64,000 nucleotides of DNA from UBA2040 sp041674745 (GCA_041674745.1 JBAYVD010000010.1:76071-140070); one strand, 5' to 3'; shown: positions 16,313-26,535, numbered from the stretch's first letter. Program-made: numbers and translations. The notes: a model not told the origin generated them from the letters alone.

Positions 16313-18499
16313 TTATCTTGTCCAAAGCATTTCTCTGAATTTTGGCAAAGGCCACAATTCATCGTCTACTAAGATTTCTAATTTATCGGCATGGTAACGA
16401 ATCTCATCGAAATGTACTTTTACTTTGTCGCAATACACACGCGCACGTTTTTCCATGTCTTCAATTTGATTGGCATCTTTGCGATCTACCAACATTTTGT
16501 CGCAGGCATCTTTCATTTTATTCATGTGAAGCGATGTTCTCATTAACAAATCCAACTGTGCATCACAAGCTACTTTCGCTTGCTTTTCACCCAATACGTC
16601 GAACATGCCTTGTACATTTTTCAACAATTGATTTTGGTAATCCACAACAGCCGGCAAAATATGATTCAATGCTAAGTCACCCATTAATCGAGCCTCAATT
16701 TGAATTTTGTAAACGTACGCTTCGTATTCTATTTCTTGACGAGCGTGCAATTCACGAGGCGTTAAAACGCCTAAATCATCAAACAATTTGGATACTTTTT
16801 TATCACCCCATATTTTCAAAGCACTTGGTGTGTCTTTCAAATTGGAAAGTCCTCGTTTTGCGGCTTCTTTTACCCATTCTTCTCCATATCCGTTTCCTTC
16901 AAAACGAATTTTCTTAGAAGCAGTAATCAACACTTGCAATTCCTTCAAAATCGCTTCGTCTTTGCTTTCTCCTTTGTTTATGCGCGCATCCACTGTTTTT
17001 TTGAATATTTTCAATTGATTCGCCATAATCGTATTCAATACAATCATAGCGGATGAACAATTCGCAGATGAACCTACCGCACGGAATTCAAATTTATTTC
17101 CAGTAAAAGCGAACGGAGAGGTTCTATTTCTATCGGTATTGTCCAAGATAATCTGTGGAATTTTACCAATGTTCAACTTCAACTCCGTTTTTTCTTCTGG
17201 CGTCATTTTTCCAGCTTTCACATTTTTCTCTAAATTGTCCAATGCTTGGGTCAATTGAGATCCAATGAAGGCAGAAATAATCGCTGGAGGCGCTTCGTTG
17301 GCACCCAAACGGTGGTCATTTCCTGCTCCAGCGATACAAGCGCGCAACAAATCTGCGTTGTCGTGAATAGCAGCTATCGTATTCACGAAGAAAGTTAAAA
17401 ATTGTAAGTTAGATTTTGGATTTTTTCCAGGTGCCAACAAATTCACACCTGTATCCGTTGCTAATGCCCAATTGTTGTGTTTACCAGATCCATTCACTCC
17501 TGCAAACGGTTTTTCATGCAACAACACGCGGAAATTGTGTTTTCTAGCGACTTTTTCCATGATGTCCATCAACAATAAGTTGTGGTCGTTCGCTAAATTA
17601 CATTCTTCAAAAATGGGTGCGCACTCAAATTGGTTTGGAGCTACTTCATTGTGTCGTGTCGTAACAGGAATTCCCAATCGAATCGCTTCGTATTCAAATT
17701 CACGCATGAAATTGGTCGCTCTTTCTGGAATGGAACCAAAATAATGGTCATCCAATTGCTGCCCTTTCGCTGGCGCATGTCCGAACAAAGCACGTCCTGT
17801 CATCATGATATCTGGTCGCGCATTGAAATGAGCCGAATCAATCAAGAAATATTCTTGTTCCCACCCCAAGGTAGCTTGAACTTTCGTAACGTTTTTATCA
17901 AAATATTGGCAAACCTCAGTAGCAGCTTGATCAACCGCATGTAAAGCTTTTAAAAGCGGCATTTTGTAATCCAAGGCTTCACCTGTGTAAGAAATGAAAA
18001 TTGTTGGAATACAAAGGGTTTTACTGATCACGAATGCTGGAGAAGATGGATCCCATGCCGTGTATCCTCGTGCTTCAAATGTATTTCGGATTCCTCCATT
18101 TGGAAAGGAAGAAGCATCTGGTTCTTGTTGCACTAATAAATCCCCATCAAATCGCTCAATGGCTCTTCCAGGACCCACTGGTTTGAAAAATGCATCGTGT
18201 TTTTCAGCAGTAGAACCTGTTAAAGGCTGAAACCAGTGTGTATAATGGGTAGCACCTTTTGTCAAAGCCCAATCTTTCATGGCAGAAGCAACTTGGTCTG
18301 CAATACGTCGATCCAATCGAGTTCCATTCTGAATGGACTCTACCATCGATTTATACGCTTCACTCGGAAGGTATTCACGCATGATTTCGGTGTGGAAAAC
18401 ATTTTCTCCAAATACTTCAGAGATTTTACCATCAAAACTGATTTTGCGAGGAACCCTGTTCATCACATCTTGATAAGCTTGCATTCTTTTCGTTGCCAT
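16313..18499 (-). CDS. glnN: Glutamine synthetase type III
   Basis: 728 residues from ATG 18499; an upstream alternative would add 13 residues of non-conserved sequence. It makes glutamine from glutamate, ammonia and ATP. GSIII is about 720-730 residues, far longer than GSI (about 450), and forms double hexamer rings. Family motifs are visible: GWEQEYFLID, TTRHNEVAPNQFECAPIFEE, HEKPFAGVNGSGKHNNWA, and NRTSPFAFTGNKFEFRAVGSS. It is monocistronic with a promoter and terminator; there is no visible PII or regulator gene beside it. Confidence 0.95.
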   Translation of the reverse strand: MATKRMQAYQDVMNRVPRKISFDGKISEVFGENVFHTEIMREYLPSEAYKSMVESIQNGTRLDRRIADQVASAMKDWALTKGATHYTHWFQPLTGSTAEKHDAFFKPVGPGRAIERFDGDLLVQQEPDASSFPNGGIRNTFEARGYTAWDPSSPAFVISKTLCIPTIFISYTGEALDYKMPLLKALHAVDQAATEVCQYFDKNVTKVQATLGWEQEYFLIDSAHFNARPDIMMTGRALFGHAPAKGQQLDDHYFGSIPERATNFMREFEYEAIRLGIPVTTRHNEVAPNQFECAPIFEECNLANDHNLLLMDIMEKVARKHNFRVLLHEKPFAGVNGSGKHNNWALATDTGVNLLAPGKNPKSNLQFLTFFVNTIAAIHDNADLLRACIAGAGNDHRLGANEAPPAIISAFIGSQLTQALDNLEKNVKAGKMTPEEKTELKLNIGKIPQIILDNTDRNRTSPFAFTGNKFEFRAVGSSANCSSAMIVLNTIMANQLKIFKKTVDARINKGESKDEAILKELQVLITASKKIRFEGNGYGEEWVKEAAKRGLSNLKDTPSALKIWGDKKVSKLFDDLGVLTPRELHARQEIEYEAYVYKIQIEARLMGDLALNHILPAVVDYQNQLLKNVQGMFDVLGEKQAKVACDAQLDLLMRTSLHMNKMKDACDKMLVDRKDANQIEDMEKRARVYCDKVKVHFDEIRYHADKLEILVDDELWPLPKFREMLWTR

Positions 18500-18524
18500 T
18501 TTCAATAATTTTAAAGAATTTTGA

Positions 18525-18532
18525 CAAAGGTA
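18525..18532 (-). promoter_or_regulatory. -7 box upstream of glutamine synthetase III
   Basis: Minus-strand TACCTTTG matches TAnnTTTG, 26 bp before the ATG at 18499. Confidence 0.5.
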
Positions 18533-18610
18533 GTACATTTTTTAGGGGGGTAAATTAAAAAATAGCAATTATTTTTCAACCAACCCCCACTTAAATGAAC
18601 AATATCTACA

Positions 18611-18640
18611 AAAAAAGCCAATTCCGAAGAATTGGCTTTT
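18611..18640 (-). terminator. Strong terminator of the T9SS protein gene
   Basis: A perfect 12-bp stem AAAAGCCAATTC / GAATTGGCTTTT (18613-18624 and 18629-18640) with a CGAA tetraloop; the minus strand continues into a T run. Confidence 0.85.
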
Positions 18641-18661
18641 ACAAAATAATCGATTCGACTC

Positions 18662-21088
18662 TTATTTTTTAATAACGCGCAGGGCTGAAGTTTCATTGTT
18701 GGAATAAACATTCACCAAGTAAACGCCACTCGTTAAAGTCGATAAGTCCAAATGAATGTATAGACCAGTTGTTTTAATTTGATAAACTGTTTTACCTGTA
18801 ATATCGGTCACCGTTATTTGATCAATATTTTTAGCCGATTGAATGTTCAACAAATCGTTGAATGGATTCGGCATGACCAACACTTTATTTGTTTCATTTT
18901 CCAATATACCAAGCACATTGTTCTCGTTAAAGGTTGTGTTTGTCACGATCGCCGGATTCCAATCAAAGTAAATGTGTGCGGTATTGAAAATTTGTGATCC
19001 AATTCCATTTCCAGCATTTTCCTTGATTGAATAAGTCAACTCACCATGACTCAGGGCTTCATTGGAAGTGCTATCGGGCAACCAAATTCCTGGAAAATTG
19101 AATTTCATTACTCCATTCCCTAAATCAATCAACTGCATATCGTGAGAAGCATGGATCATTTTCATTGTTGTCCAATCCAAGTTTGCACTCAAGGTATCTA
19201 GAATGTAAATATCTTGGGCTGGCGCTGTTCCTGTATTCTGGAAACGAATGGTGTACGTTAATTCATCTTGAACAGATGGGCTTATGATGGTTTGTGTACT
19301 TACATTTTTGTCATTTGGATCATAACTATTGCCCAAAATCATCATCAACGACCCATTGTTGTTAGCAGTATAGCAATCTGCATTGGTTCCGGTCGCGGTA
19401 ATGGTAGACGAATAAATATGTTGCGTTCCGTTCACCAAACCACCTGGCACACTGAAATAGATTACATCTTCGCTGATGAAGTTTGATCCGTTGCTTCCCG
19501 AAATCACCCATGTAATGGTATTTCCTGAAATCGTGTAGTTTTGATTAAAAATAGAAGAGGTAATTGGTGTTACTCCCGCTGGATAAGTCATTGTCAAGAT
19601 ATACGACTGAGCTGGTGAAGGACCGTAATTTCCCCATTTCAATTTTACATAATTTGTTTGATTTTGGTAATACCCTATCCAAGGAGTAACCAATGTCCAC
19701 AAATCCGCACAACCAGCACTGGATCCACAATTGATTCCTACATAAACCGGCGTTAACGAATTACAGTTGGTTGACGTTGTGAAAGAAGGAACATTCATTG
19801 TATATCCATGTTGACTCAACCAATATTGGTTTATGGAAATTGTCGTGGCAGATCCCAAATAACCAAATCCAGAATAATTAAATACACCATTGCTGTTTGA
19901 ATAAACGACTATTGAGTTGCCATTTGAAGTTAGAGTAACAGGCGCATATGGAATCGTTACTTCTCCTGAATCCAAAATACCGTTGGTATTCGCATCGCAG
20001 AAAACCCAACCGATGACACATTCACTTTGAACGGTTGAAGAATCACAATCTACTGCAAAGTTGGTCGGGTAATTGGAGGCTTGTGAACACAGCGTAACCG
20101 TTGTAGATTGTGTGTTATTGGTTAAATAATAACCACTTTGTGCCAACCATCCTGCATTTACGGTAATCACTGCTATTCCCGTATTGGGATTCGGAAAAGA
20201 AATCGTGTAGAAACCGTTTGCATCCGTGATTCCGTAATACGATTGGTTGTTGTAACTAACAATCACTGGCGCAGAAGCAATTCCTGTTTCACCAGAATCA
20301 AAAACACCGTTGCCATTGTCATCACAATATACCTGACCTGTCGAACAACCCGTATACGTTGGCACCGTAACACAATTCAAGGTAACCATAAACGTGGTTT
20401 GCGCTCCTGGATATACATTGATGGCAGTTGGTACCACAGAAGCCATACTATAATTATTTGCAGCTAACCATACACTGTTCAATTGAATTGTATACAAACC
20501 ATTCGGAACTGTAGGAAGTATGGCTTGACCATTCACCAGGTTACCGGAATATACATTACCCAATGTATTCGAAATTTCAAATGGGATAACTCCGTACAAA
20601 GTAGAGTCCACAATACCGTCAGCGTTGCAATCGACATTTACGACTCCGTATACAAATGTATTGCAATTGCCCGATAAATAAACCGTTTCTGTAAGCATGG
20701 CATACGTATTATTACTCGGGTTTGTCACGGTAATTACCATCGTGTAATTGCTTCCCAAAGGATAAATGTGTTGCGGCATACCGCCTCCGAATTGAATGTC
20801 TACTCCTGCTGCCGTAGATTGCCCTGTATAAGTGCTTGTAGTACCATCTCCCCAACTAATCCCCACAACAATGGGTCCTGGAAGAAAAATAGAACCTTGA
20901 ATGGACAGAAAATAATCTGCATTCGATGTGAAGCTTTGGTACTGAGGAGCAATTGCTATGGTAACAATACTGTCACATGGATTTACCCACGCTGTATCGA
21001 TATTTAATCCTGTAATAGTATACGATTGTGCATAAAGACCGGTCGAAAACACAATCGAGCAGGCCAATAAAAGTTGTTTTAATTTCAT
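18662..21088 (-). CDS. Secreted T9SS cargo protein with SdrD-like B repeats
   Basis: 808 residues with a signal peptide (LLLACSIVFSTGLYAQS). Residues about 150-470 hold three related units with Asp-rich calcium-loop sequences (DCNADGIVDS, CDDNGNGVFDSGETG, CDANTNGILDSGEV), like the SdrD B domains of staphylococcal adhesins. The C-terminal third has the NSYDPNDKNVSTQTI block and an IRFQNTGTAPAQDI segment common to Bacteroidota surface proteins. The last 75 residues are a type A T9SS sorting domain (VMPNPFNDLLNIQ ... GVYLVNVYS). It should be exported and attached to, or released from, the outer surface, probably as an adhesin or structural protein. Confidence 0.88.
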   Translation of the reverse strand: MKLKQLLLACSIVFSTGLYAQSYTITGLNIDTAWVNPCDSIVTIAIAPQYQSFTSNADYFLSIQGSIFLPGPIVVGISWGDGTTSTYTGQSTAAGVDIQFGGGMPQHIYPLGSNYTMVITVTNPSNNTYAMLTETVYLSGNCNTFVYGVVNVDCNADGIVDSTLYGVIPFEISNTLGNVYSGNLVNGQAILPTVPNGLYTIQLNSVWLAANNYSMASVVPTAINVYPGAQTTFMVTLNCVTVPTYTGCSTGQVYCDDNGNGVFDSGETGIASAPVIVSYNNQSYYGITDANGFYTISFPNPNTGIAVITVNAGWLAQSGYYLTNNTQSTTVTLCSQASNYPTNFAVDCDSSTVQSECVIGWVFCDANTNGILDSGEVTIPYAPVTLTSNGNSIVVYSNSNGVFNYSGFGYLGSATTISINQYWLSQHGYTMNVPSFTTSTNCNSLTPVYVGINCGSSAGCADLWTLVTPWIGYYQNQTNYVKLKWGNYGPSPAQSYILTMTYPAGVTPITSSIFNQNYTISGNTITWVISGSNGSNFISEDVIYFSVPGGLVNGTQHIYSSTITATGTNADCYTANNNGSLMMILGNSYDPNDKNVSTQTIISPSVQDELTYTIRFQNTGTAPAQDIYILDTLSANLDWTTMKMIHASHDMQLIDLGNGVMKFNFPGIWLPDSTSNEALSHGELTYSIKENAGNGIGSQIFNTAHIYFDWNPAIVTNTTFNENNVLGILENETNKVLVMPNPFNDLLNIQSAKNIDQITVTDITGKTVYQIKTTGLYIHLDLSTLTSGVYLVNVYSNNETSALRVIKK

Positions 21089-21227
21089 GGTTTTAATTTT
21101 TCAATTCATTCGTAAAAACGGTCTGTTTTAAAATTTGGGGGGGCTTAATTTAAACAGTTCCACATTGAATAACCGAATGACGATAATATTTCTGATTTGG
21201 TTGCCTAGAAGAAATGAGTGACAAAGA

Positions 21228-22475
21228 TTAGTCATTCGCATTTTCACCAATCTCAAAAATCAATTCTGAAATTTTATCCAATGAAAAATAGTGGTTTGCG
21301 ATTCGTTGAATATCCTCTGCCGTCACCTTTTCTATACTTTCATTCATTTCCAATATAGAATCTACTTGATTGAACAATAAAACACTTTTACCTAAACTCA
21401 GCATCAATCCAGAATGACTTTCCATAGCCAAAGCCATGTGTCCTTTGTATTGTGCTTTGGCCATTTTTAATTGTTGATCTCCCAACTTCTTGTCGCGTAA
21501 ATTCGCTAATTCTTTGTAAAGAAGGCTGAGCGATTTTTTTAAATACTTAGTATCGGTGCCAAAATATACCGACCAAAAACCAATTTCGCCATACGGCGTA
21601 AAGGAAGATTCAATATTATAGGAATAACCATATTTTTCACGAATAGAGAGATTTAATCGTGAATTTAATGCAGGTCCGCCAAGAATATTGGTCAACAAAA
21701 ACATGCCTTTTCGGTCCTCATCATCGTAACCGGGTGCATATCCACCAACGATAGCATGCACTTGATAATTCGCCTCTTTTTCTACTTCTCTAAACTGAAA
21801 ATTGCCTTCAAATTTGATTACCTCCTCTTTGCCTCGTTGAGGACAATTCGCAAAATATTTCTCTATCCATTTTAAAACTCGATTCGCCGGTTCATTTCCT
21901 ACAAAAGAAATCACCATGTTTTCAGTATGGAAATGTTTGTGCAAGTAATACTCCAAGTCCTTTTTGGTGAATTTGGCAACGGTTTCAGGCGTACCAAGAA
22001 TATTGGTGCCAAGCGCATGTCCTTTGAACAGGTGGCTTTCGAAATCGTCAAAAATCTTTTCACCAGGACTGTCCAAGTAGGAATTGATTTCATCCAAGAC
22101 GATTTCTTTCTCCTTTTCGATTTCTTTTTCCGGAAAATTGGCGTTCAATGTAATATCCGCCAGCAATTCGATGGCTCGTTGCGTGTGATTTTTTACAAAA
22201 GAAGCGTAAACGACCATTTCTTCTTTGGAAGTGTAGGCATTTAGTTCACCACCAACTGAGTCTAACCTCGAAAGAACATGAAATGTTTTGCGTTTGTGGG
22301 TACCTTTAAAGATACAATGTTCTAAAAAATGAGCCAAGCCCTCCTCGTTCTTTTCCTCATAGCGAGAACCTGCGAGAACATTGACACCGAGGTGTGCGAC
22401 GGGCGAAAGTGTTTTTAAATAAACGAAACGCAATCCATTGGATAGCGTGAAAATTTCAGGTTGCCATTCCTCCAT
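21228..22475 (-). CDS. M16-family zinc metallopeptidase (processing-peptidase-like)
   Basis: 415 residues with no signal peptide, so probably cytoplasmic. The inverted zinc motif HFLEH at 49-53 is intact and is followed by the third-ligand region about 75 residues on (QRAIELLADI). The C-terminal half is the non-catalytic M16 domain with GGPALNSRLNLSIREKYGYS. The family cleaves peptides or presequences. It is last in the operon DUF4494-pdxH-M16, one base after pdxH. Confidence 0.92.
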   Translation of the reverse strand: MEEWQPEIFTLSNGLRFVYLKTLSPVAHLGVNVLAGSRYEEKNEEGLAHFLEHCIFKGTHKRKTFHVLSRLDSVGGELNAYTSKEEMVVYASFVKNHTQRAIELLADITLNANFPEKEIEKEKEIVLDEINSYLDSPGEKIFDDFESHLFKGHALGTNILGTPETVAKFTKKDLEYYLHKHFHTENMVISFVGNEPANRVLKWIEKYFANCPQRGKEEVIKFEGNFQFREVEKEANYQVHAIVGGYAPGYDDEDRKGMFLLTNILGGPALNSRLNLSIREKYGYSYNIESSFTPYGEIGFWSVYFGTDTKYLKKSLSLLYKELANLRDKKLGDQQLKMAKAQYKGHMALAMESHSGLMLSLGKSVLLFNQVDSILEMNESIEKVTAEDIQRIANHYFSLDKISELIFEIGENAND

Positions 22476-22476
22476 T

Positions 22477-23121
22477 TTAAGGATTTAATCGGAAAACTTT
22501 CCAGTTTTCATTTTCAAATTGAAATACTATTCTATCATGCAAACGGGATGGTCGACCTTGCCAAAATTCAAACCGGCTGGGCTTTACCAAATACCCGCCC
22601 CAATGTGGTGGCCTAGGCACTTCATTCGGGAATTTTTCAGAATAATACAAAACCCTGTCTTCTAATTCTTTTCTGGAAATTAGCACATCGCTTTGATGCG
22701 AAGCCCATGCTCCAAGTTGACTTCCTCTGGGTCTTTCTTTAAAATAAGCATCACTCATTTCACTCGGTATTTTTTCACAAATCCCTGAAATGCTTATTTG
22801 CCTCTCAAGTCCAGGCCAAAAGAGCAAACCATGCATTTTGGGATGAACCGCCAAAGCTTTTCCTTTTGAACTAAGGTAGTTGGTGTAAAACACGAAGCCT
22901 TCTTCTAACAATTCTCTAAGATATACAATTCTCGTTTGCGGAAAACCATCGGAATTAATCGTTGAAATAGCAATGGCATTTGGCTCGCTCACCCCCTTTT
23001 CAGTTGCATTACGCAGCCATTTAGCCAAAAGATCCATTGGATTATTTCCTACCTGATCTTCCAATCTACCTTGGTCGAACTCGGAGTGGTCGTTTCTTAA
23101 AACATCGAGGAAATTATCCAT
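22477..23121 (-). CDS. pdxH: Pyridoxamine 5'-phosphate oxidase
   Basis: 214 residues, the normal size. It oxidises pyridoxamine-P or pyridoxine-P to pyridoxal-P using FMN and oxygen. The sequence has NAIAISTINSDGFPQTRIVY, the FMN/PLP-binding FYTNYLSSKGKAL, SRGSQLGAWASHQS-like residues (RPRGSQLGAWASHQSD) and the C-terminal WGGYLVKPSRFEFWQGRPSR. It sits between DUF4494 (6 bp) and an M16 peptidase (1 bp), presumably one transcript. PLP made here would also serve SerC and YggS of this window. Confidence 0.95.
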   Translation of the reverse strand: MDNFLDVLRNDHSEFDQGRLEDQVGNNPMDLLAKWLRNATEKGVSEPNAIAISTINSDGFPQTRIVYLRELLEEGFVFYTNYLSSKGKALAVHPKMHGLLFWPGLERQISISGICEKIPSEMSDAYFKERPRGSQLGAWASHQSDVLISRKELEDRVLYYSEKFPNEVPRPPHWGGYLVKPSRFEFWQGRPSRLHDRIVFQFENENWKVFRLNP

Positions 23122-23127
23122 TTTGAA

Positions 23128-23730
23128 TTAATTTTCGTCTTCGAATTCATCGGAAATTTCATTTTCCATTTCCTCTAATTCTTCGTCTTCAATATCGCTA
23201 CCTGGTGCTGAAAAAACAGCTTTTTTACCTGGCTTTGTACTTATTTCTGGCAAATCTATATCTTCCTCCGTTATTGGGCGACGGTTCAATTCTTTGTCCA
23301 ATTCCTCCCGGTAAGGGAAAATATCAACTATCGGTGAAACCGTAATTGCAGGAATGATAAAATCGACCATTAACGTAGCCAAACTTTCTTTGATTCGATC
23401 ATATGCATCTTTCACAGAGTGAGCAGATACCAAAAAGTTTTGTGTCACTTTTTTGGCTTTTTCCTCCTCCGCATCCATCGATTCATACGTTAATTTCACT
23501 TTGTACCAAACGTCTGCATCTTCGTAATGAAAAATGTCATGAATTTCCGTTCGCATAATACCCACCACGTTGAATTCTCCTCGAATCACTTGACCCAATT
23601 CCTCATAAATCCGAGCTTCAGCATCCGTAAAGGTCATCGCGGCTAACAAATAAGGCTCTGTAACGCGTTTGAAAGATCCGTTTTCTAATTGTTTTGTATA
23701 TTTAACTTTAACGGTAAACCAATTGTTCAT
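23128..23730 (-). CDS. DUF4494-family protein
   Basis: 200 residues, cytoplasmic. The start MNNWFTVKVKYTKQLENGSF and the central FTDAEARIYEELGQVIRGEF are typical of DUF4494, a Bacteroidota family of unknown function. The last 25 residues are almost entirely Asp and Glu (EDEELEEMENEISDEFEDEN), a tail that could mimic nucleic acid or bind basic partners. It is first in the operon with pdxH, with a TATATTTG box 51 bp upstream. Confidence 0.85.
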   Translation of the reverse strand: MNNWFTVKVKYTKQLENGSFKRVTEPYLLAAMTFTDAEARIYEELGQVIRGEFNVVGIMRTEIHDIFHYEDADVWYKVKLTYESMDAEEEKAKKVTQNFLVSAHSVKDAYDRIKESLATLMVDFIIPAITVSPIVDIFPYREELDKELNRRPITEEDIDLPEISTKPGKKAVFSAPGSDIEDEELEEMENEISDEFEDEN

Positions 23731-23780
23731 GCTATGCTTAATTTAATGTGATTGTATTTTTTGACTAAAAATTCAGGGTA

Positions 23781-23788
23781 CAAATATA
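23781..23788 (-). promoter_or_regulatory. -7 box of the DUF4494-pdxH-M16 operon
   Basis: Minus-strand TATATTTG matches TAnnTTTG exactly, followed by TACC; it lies 51 bp before the DUF4494 ATG. Confidence 0.5.
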
Positions 23789-23828
23789 AGGTGTATTGCG
23801 CTTTCTTTTGGCACTGTTGATAAACTTT

Positions 23829-24905
23829 TTAAGGCTCATAGGTTTTACCTTGCCAGAAAACTTTATAGGTTTTATTGAACAGTTTTACCAATACCGAACT
23901 TCCGATAATTTCATATCCGGCATCCATTTGGTTGGTGAGTGTTTCTACTTTGCCATTGATAGAAACATCTACTCCTTTTGAAATATTGCGAAAGGCGAGC
24001 ACGTCATTTTTGAGTAAATAATCTTCGGGAACATAATTGCAAACGCGCCATTTTTTTCCATTGCATTCCATATTCATGAAATTGTTCTCAAACCAGATCA
24101 CCACATCATCTTTCACCTCCCATTTGGAAGCACCAAAATTGGACAAAGTGGTGCGGACACCTTTTGCATATTTTATTAAATTCCCATTTTGATCTTCGTA
24201 AACGATAAAACCTCTTCCCGCTTCGTACTTTTTCATGAACATTTGTTCAACATCCACCAATTCACCATTCTCAAATGCAGCGAAGGTTCGAGTAGTTGGG
24301 TCATTGTAACATAAAATATCCGTACCACAGGCAAAATCAATATTACCTACCCAAACATCAATTTCGTAGGGTTTGCCATTCCAGAAAATTTTGTAAAAAT
24401 CGCCGTTGTCTTTGTAGCCGAAAATATTCTCCCCAATTGAAGCGGGCATTGCAATCTGACCTGTTACTTGCGTAACGGGATAAATTTTGTCTTTCCAGTA
24501 AACATTGATAGTATTGTAACGCTGGTCTTCATAAACGACCATACTGTCCTTTACAGCATATTCTCCGCATCGGTAGGTAAGTGTTTGAAGTTTACCATCG
24601 TCCCATAAATTCAATGTCTCACCAATTTTCCAGGTGATTAAGTGATCTGAAACTTGGTATTCAGCATTCATATTGGCAACATCTTTGGGTTGACCACCAT
24701 TGTAGATGCGAAGGTTTCCGCGGTTATCATAATACGCAACTGCTTCGTCGCCAACTTTGTATTCTTGAATACGTTGAAATTCGAGCTGACGAAAGTGCCC
24801 ATCTTCAAAGGTTCTAAAGAAGTTATTGAAGTCCACAAATGGAATGGCCGTTTGTCCCAAAACAAATTGGCAGGCAAACAAGACCAAAAAAGTCATTTTT
24901 TTCAT
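23829..24905 (-). CDS. Secreted repeat protein, propeller-like, unknown function
   Basis: 358 residues from ATG 24905 (a TTG further up gives an unlikely basic leader). A signal peptide is clear: MKKMTFLVLFACQFVLGQ. The mature protein consists of about nine repeats of 32-40 residues, each with a core like D-x-hydrophobic-x-Y-x-D followed by a short loop and aromatic-N-G-K (VYEDQRYNTINVYWKDK, GYKDNGDFYKIFWNGK, VYEDQNGNLIKYAKG, VLVKLFNKTYKVFWQGK). This pattern suggests a beta-propeller or beta-solenoid. I do not recognise a named family. It is probably periplasmic or on the cell surface and appears to be transcribed alone. Confidence 0.75.
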   Translation of the reverse strand: MKKMTFLVLFACQFVLGQTAIPFVDFNNFFRTFEDGHFRQLEFQRIQEYKVGDEAVAYYDNRGNLRIYNGGQPKDVANMNAEYQVSDHLITWKIGETLNLWDDGKLQTLTYRCGEYAVKDSMVVYEDQRYNTINVYWKDKIYPVTQVTGQIAMPASIGENIFGYKDNGDFYKIFWNGKPYEIDVWVGNIDFACGTDILCYNDPTTRTFAAFENGELVDVEQMFMKKYEAGRGFIVYEDQNGNLIKYAKGVRTTLSNFGASKWEVKDDVVIWFENNFMNMECNGKKWRVCNYVPEDYLLKNDVLAFRNISKGVDVSINGKVETLTNQMDAGYEIIGSSVLVKLFNKTYKVFWQGKTYEP

Positions 24906-25062
24906 GCAGGCTAAATTACAATTATTGTTCCACTTTCTTTTAGGTTTTGGCAATTCTATTACCGTTAACGAGTGTTAAACGATTTCATCTCGTAAAAGAA
25001 CTATACTAAAATGTCATTATTTCTTACGTTATTTGTTCTCAAATATTTTTAAAACTTAAGCT

Positions 25063-26529
25063 ATGAAGCAACTCTTAACTTTTTGTGCTCTACTTATTTT
25101 CACTCAAAATGTGTGGGCCCAAAAGAAAATTGAATTCGTGGAATATGACCTGAGCAATGGTCTTCATGTAATTCTTCACCAAGAACCGACTACACCGATT
25201 GTAGCCGTATCCATTCTGTACCACGTTGGATCTAAAAATGAAAAAGTTGGCCGTACAGGCTTCGCCCACTTTTTTGAACACCTACTTTTTGAAGGTTCAA
25301 CAAACATAGAACGAGGTGAATACGACAAAATTGTAGAAAGAAATGGCGGAACGTTGAATGCTAATACCTCCAACGACCGAACTTACTATTACGAGTTAAT
25401 GCCCTCTAATCAATTAGAGCTTGGCTTGTGGTTGGAAAGTGAGCGTTTACTGCATGCTAAAGTGAACATCAAAGGGATCGAAACTCAAAGAAGTGTTGTA
25501 AAAGAAGAAAAAAGACAACGGGTAGATAATCAGCCTTACGCCTCTTTCATCACGGAAATTTTCAAAAGAGTTTTTATCAATCACCCATACAATTGGGTTC
25601 CGATTGGAAGCATGGAGGATTTAGATGCGGCACAAGAAGAGGATTACATTAACTTCTACCGCACTTTTTATGTTCCTAAAAATGCAACCTTGAGTATCGC
25701 TGGCGACATCAATATTCCTCAAACCAAAGCATGGATAGAAAAATATTTTGGAAGTATACCAGCTGGACAAGGAATTAACTTGGTTCGCGATATGGAAAAC
25801 ATGTCAGATGATGACTTTTTTGCGGCTTACTCTATCAGCAAAGCAGATTTACAAAATCAAAATTTTTCAAATCCGTCCACTCCTGCCGCGAAAAATGTGA
25901 TCTCCAAAATGACTGGAACGCCAATTGTCATTGAACGACCAGCGAATTACACAGGTCATTTGACCGGTGTGCAACGAGATACCGTTCTTGACAACATTCA
26001 ATTGCCAGGTCTTTTCTACGCTTACAACTATCCTAATCAAACCAATCCTGATTTCTATGCACTCGAAATGTTGCATGATGTATTGTCAGGAGGTTCTTCT
26101 TCTCGATTGAAAAAAAGCATCGTTGAGAAAAAAGAATTGGGCGTAGAAACCTTTTCATTCGCTTATGGATTGGAAGCTGGAGGTGTAGGTATATTTGGAA
26201 CCATCGTTGGAGACGGCGTGGATCTAAAAGTTGTTGAAGCGGAGTTTGATAGTCAAATTGCATTGATTCAAAATGAACTAATCAGCGCGGAAGAATTTGA
26301 AAAAATTAGAAACTTGAAGGAAAATGAAATTGTTTCTTCCAATTCAACCATTGCAGGAATTGCTGAAAACCTAGCCGATAATTATGTCTATTATGGTTCT
26401 GCAAATCGCGTAAACACTCTTTTAGACGGTTATATGAAAGTTACTCGAGAAGACATTCAGCGTGTGGCGAAAAAATATCTAACACAAGACGCTCGATTGA
26501 TCCTTTACTATTTACCCAAAGAAAAATAA
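25063..26529 (+). CDS. Exported M16 zinc peptidase, catalytic member of a pair
   Basis: 488 residues with signal peptide (LLTFCALLIFTQNVWAQ). The zinc site HFFEH is at 69-73, with GSTNIERGEYDKIVERNGGTLNANTS following as in M16B enzymes. The second half has the inactive M16 fold (LSGGSSSRLKKSIVEKKELG). It should act in the periplasm or outer surface on peptides. The next gene, six bases downstream, is a homologue that lacks the zinc ligands; such pairs act as heterodimers in several bacteria. Confidence 0.92.
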   Translation: MKQLLTFCALLIFTQNVWAQKKIEFVEYDLSNGLHVILHQEPTTPIVAVSILYHVGSKNEKVGRTGFAHFFEHLLFEGSTNIERGEYDKIVERNGGTLNANTSNDRTYYYELMPSNQLELGLWLESERLLHAKVNIKGIETQRSVVKEEKRQRVDNQPYASFITEIFKRVFINHPYNWVPIGSMEDLDAAQEEDYINFYRTFYVPKNATLSIAGDINIPQTKAWIEKYFGSIPAGQGINLVRDMENMSDDDFFAAYSISKADLQNQNFSNPSTPAAKNVISKMTGTPIVIERPANYTGHLTGVQRDTVLDNIQLPGLFYAYNYPNQTNPDFYALEMLHDVLSGGSSSRLKKSIVEKKELGVETFSFAYGLEAGGVGIFGTIVGDGVDLKVVEAEFDSQIALIQNELISAEEFEKIRNLKENEIVSSNSTIAGIAENLADNYVYYGSANRVNTLLDGYMKVTREDIQRVAKKYLTQDARLILYYLPKEK

Positions 26530-26535
26530 TTAGAG

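Noticed and set aside
19268..20677. Opposite-strand open frames within the T9SS protein gene
   Set aside because: These are shadows of the long reverse-strand gene; they show no family pattern, start signals or operon context.
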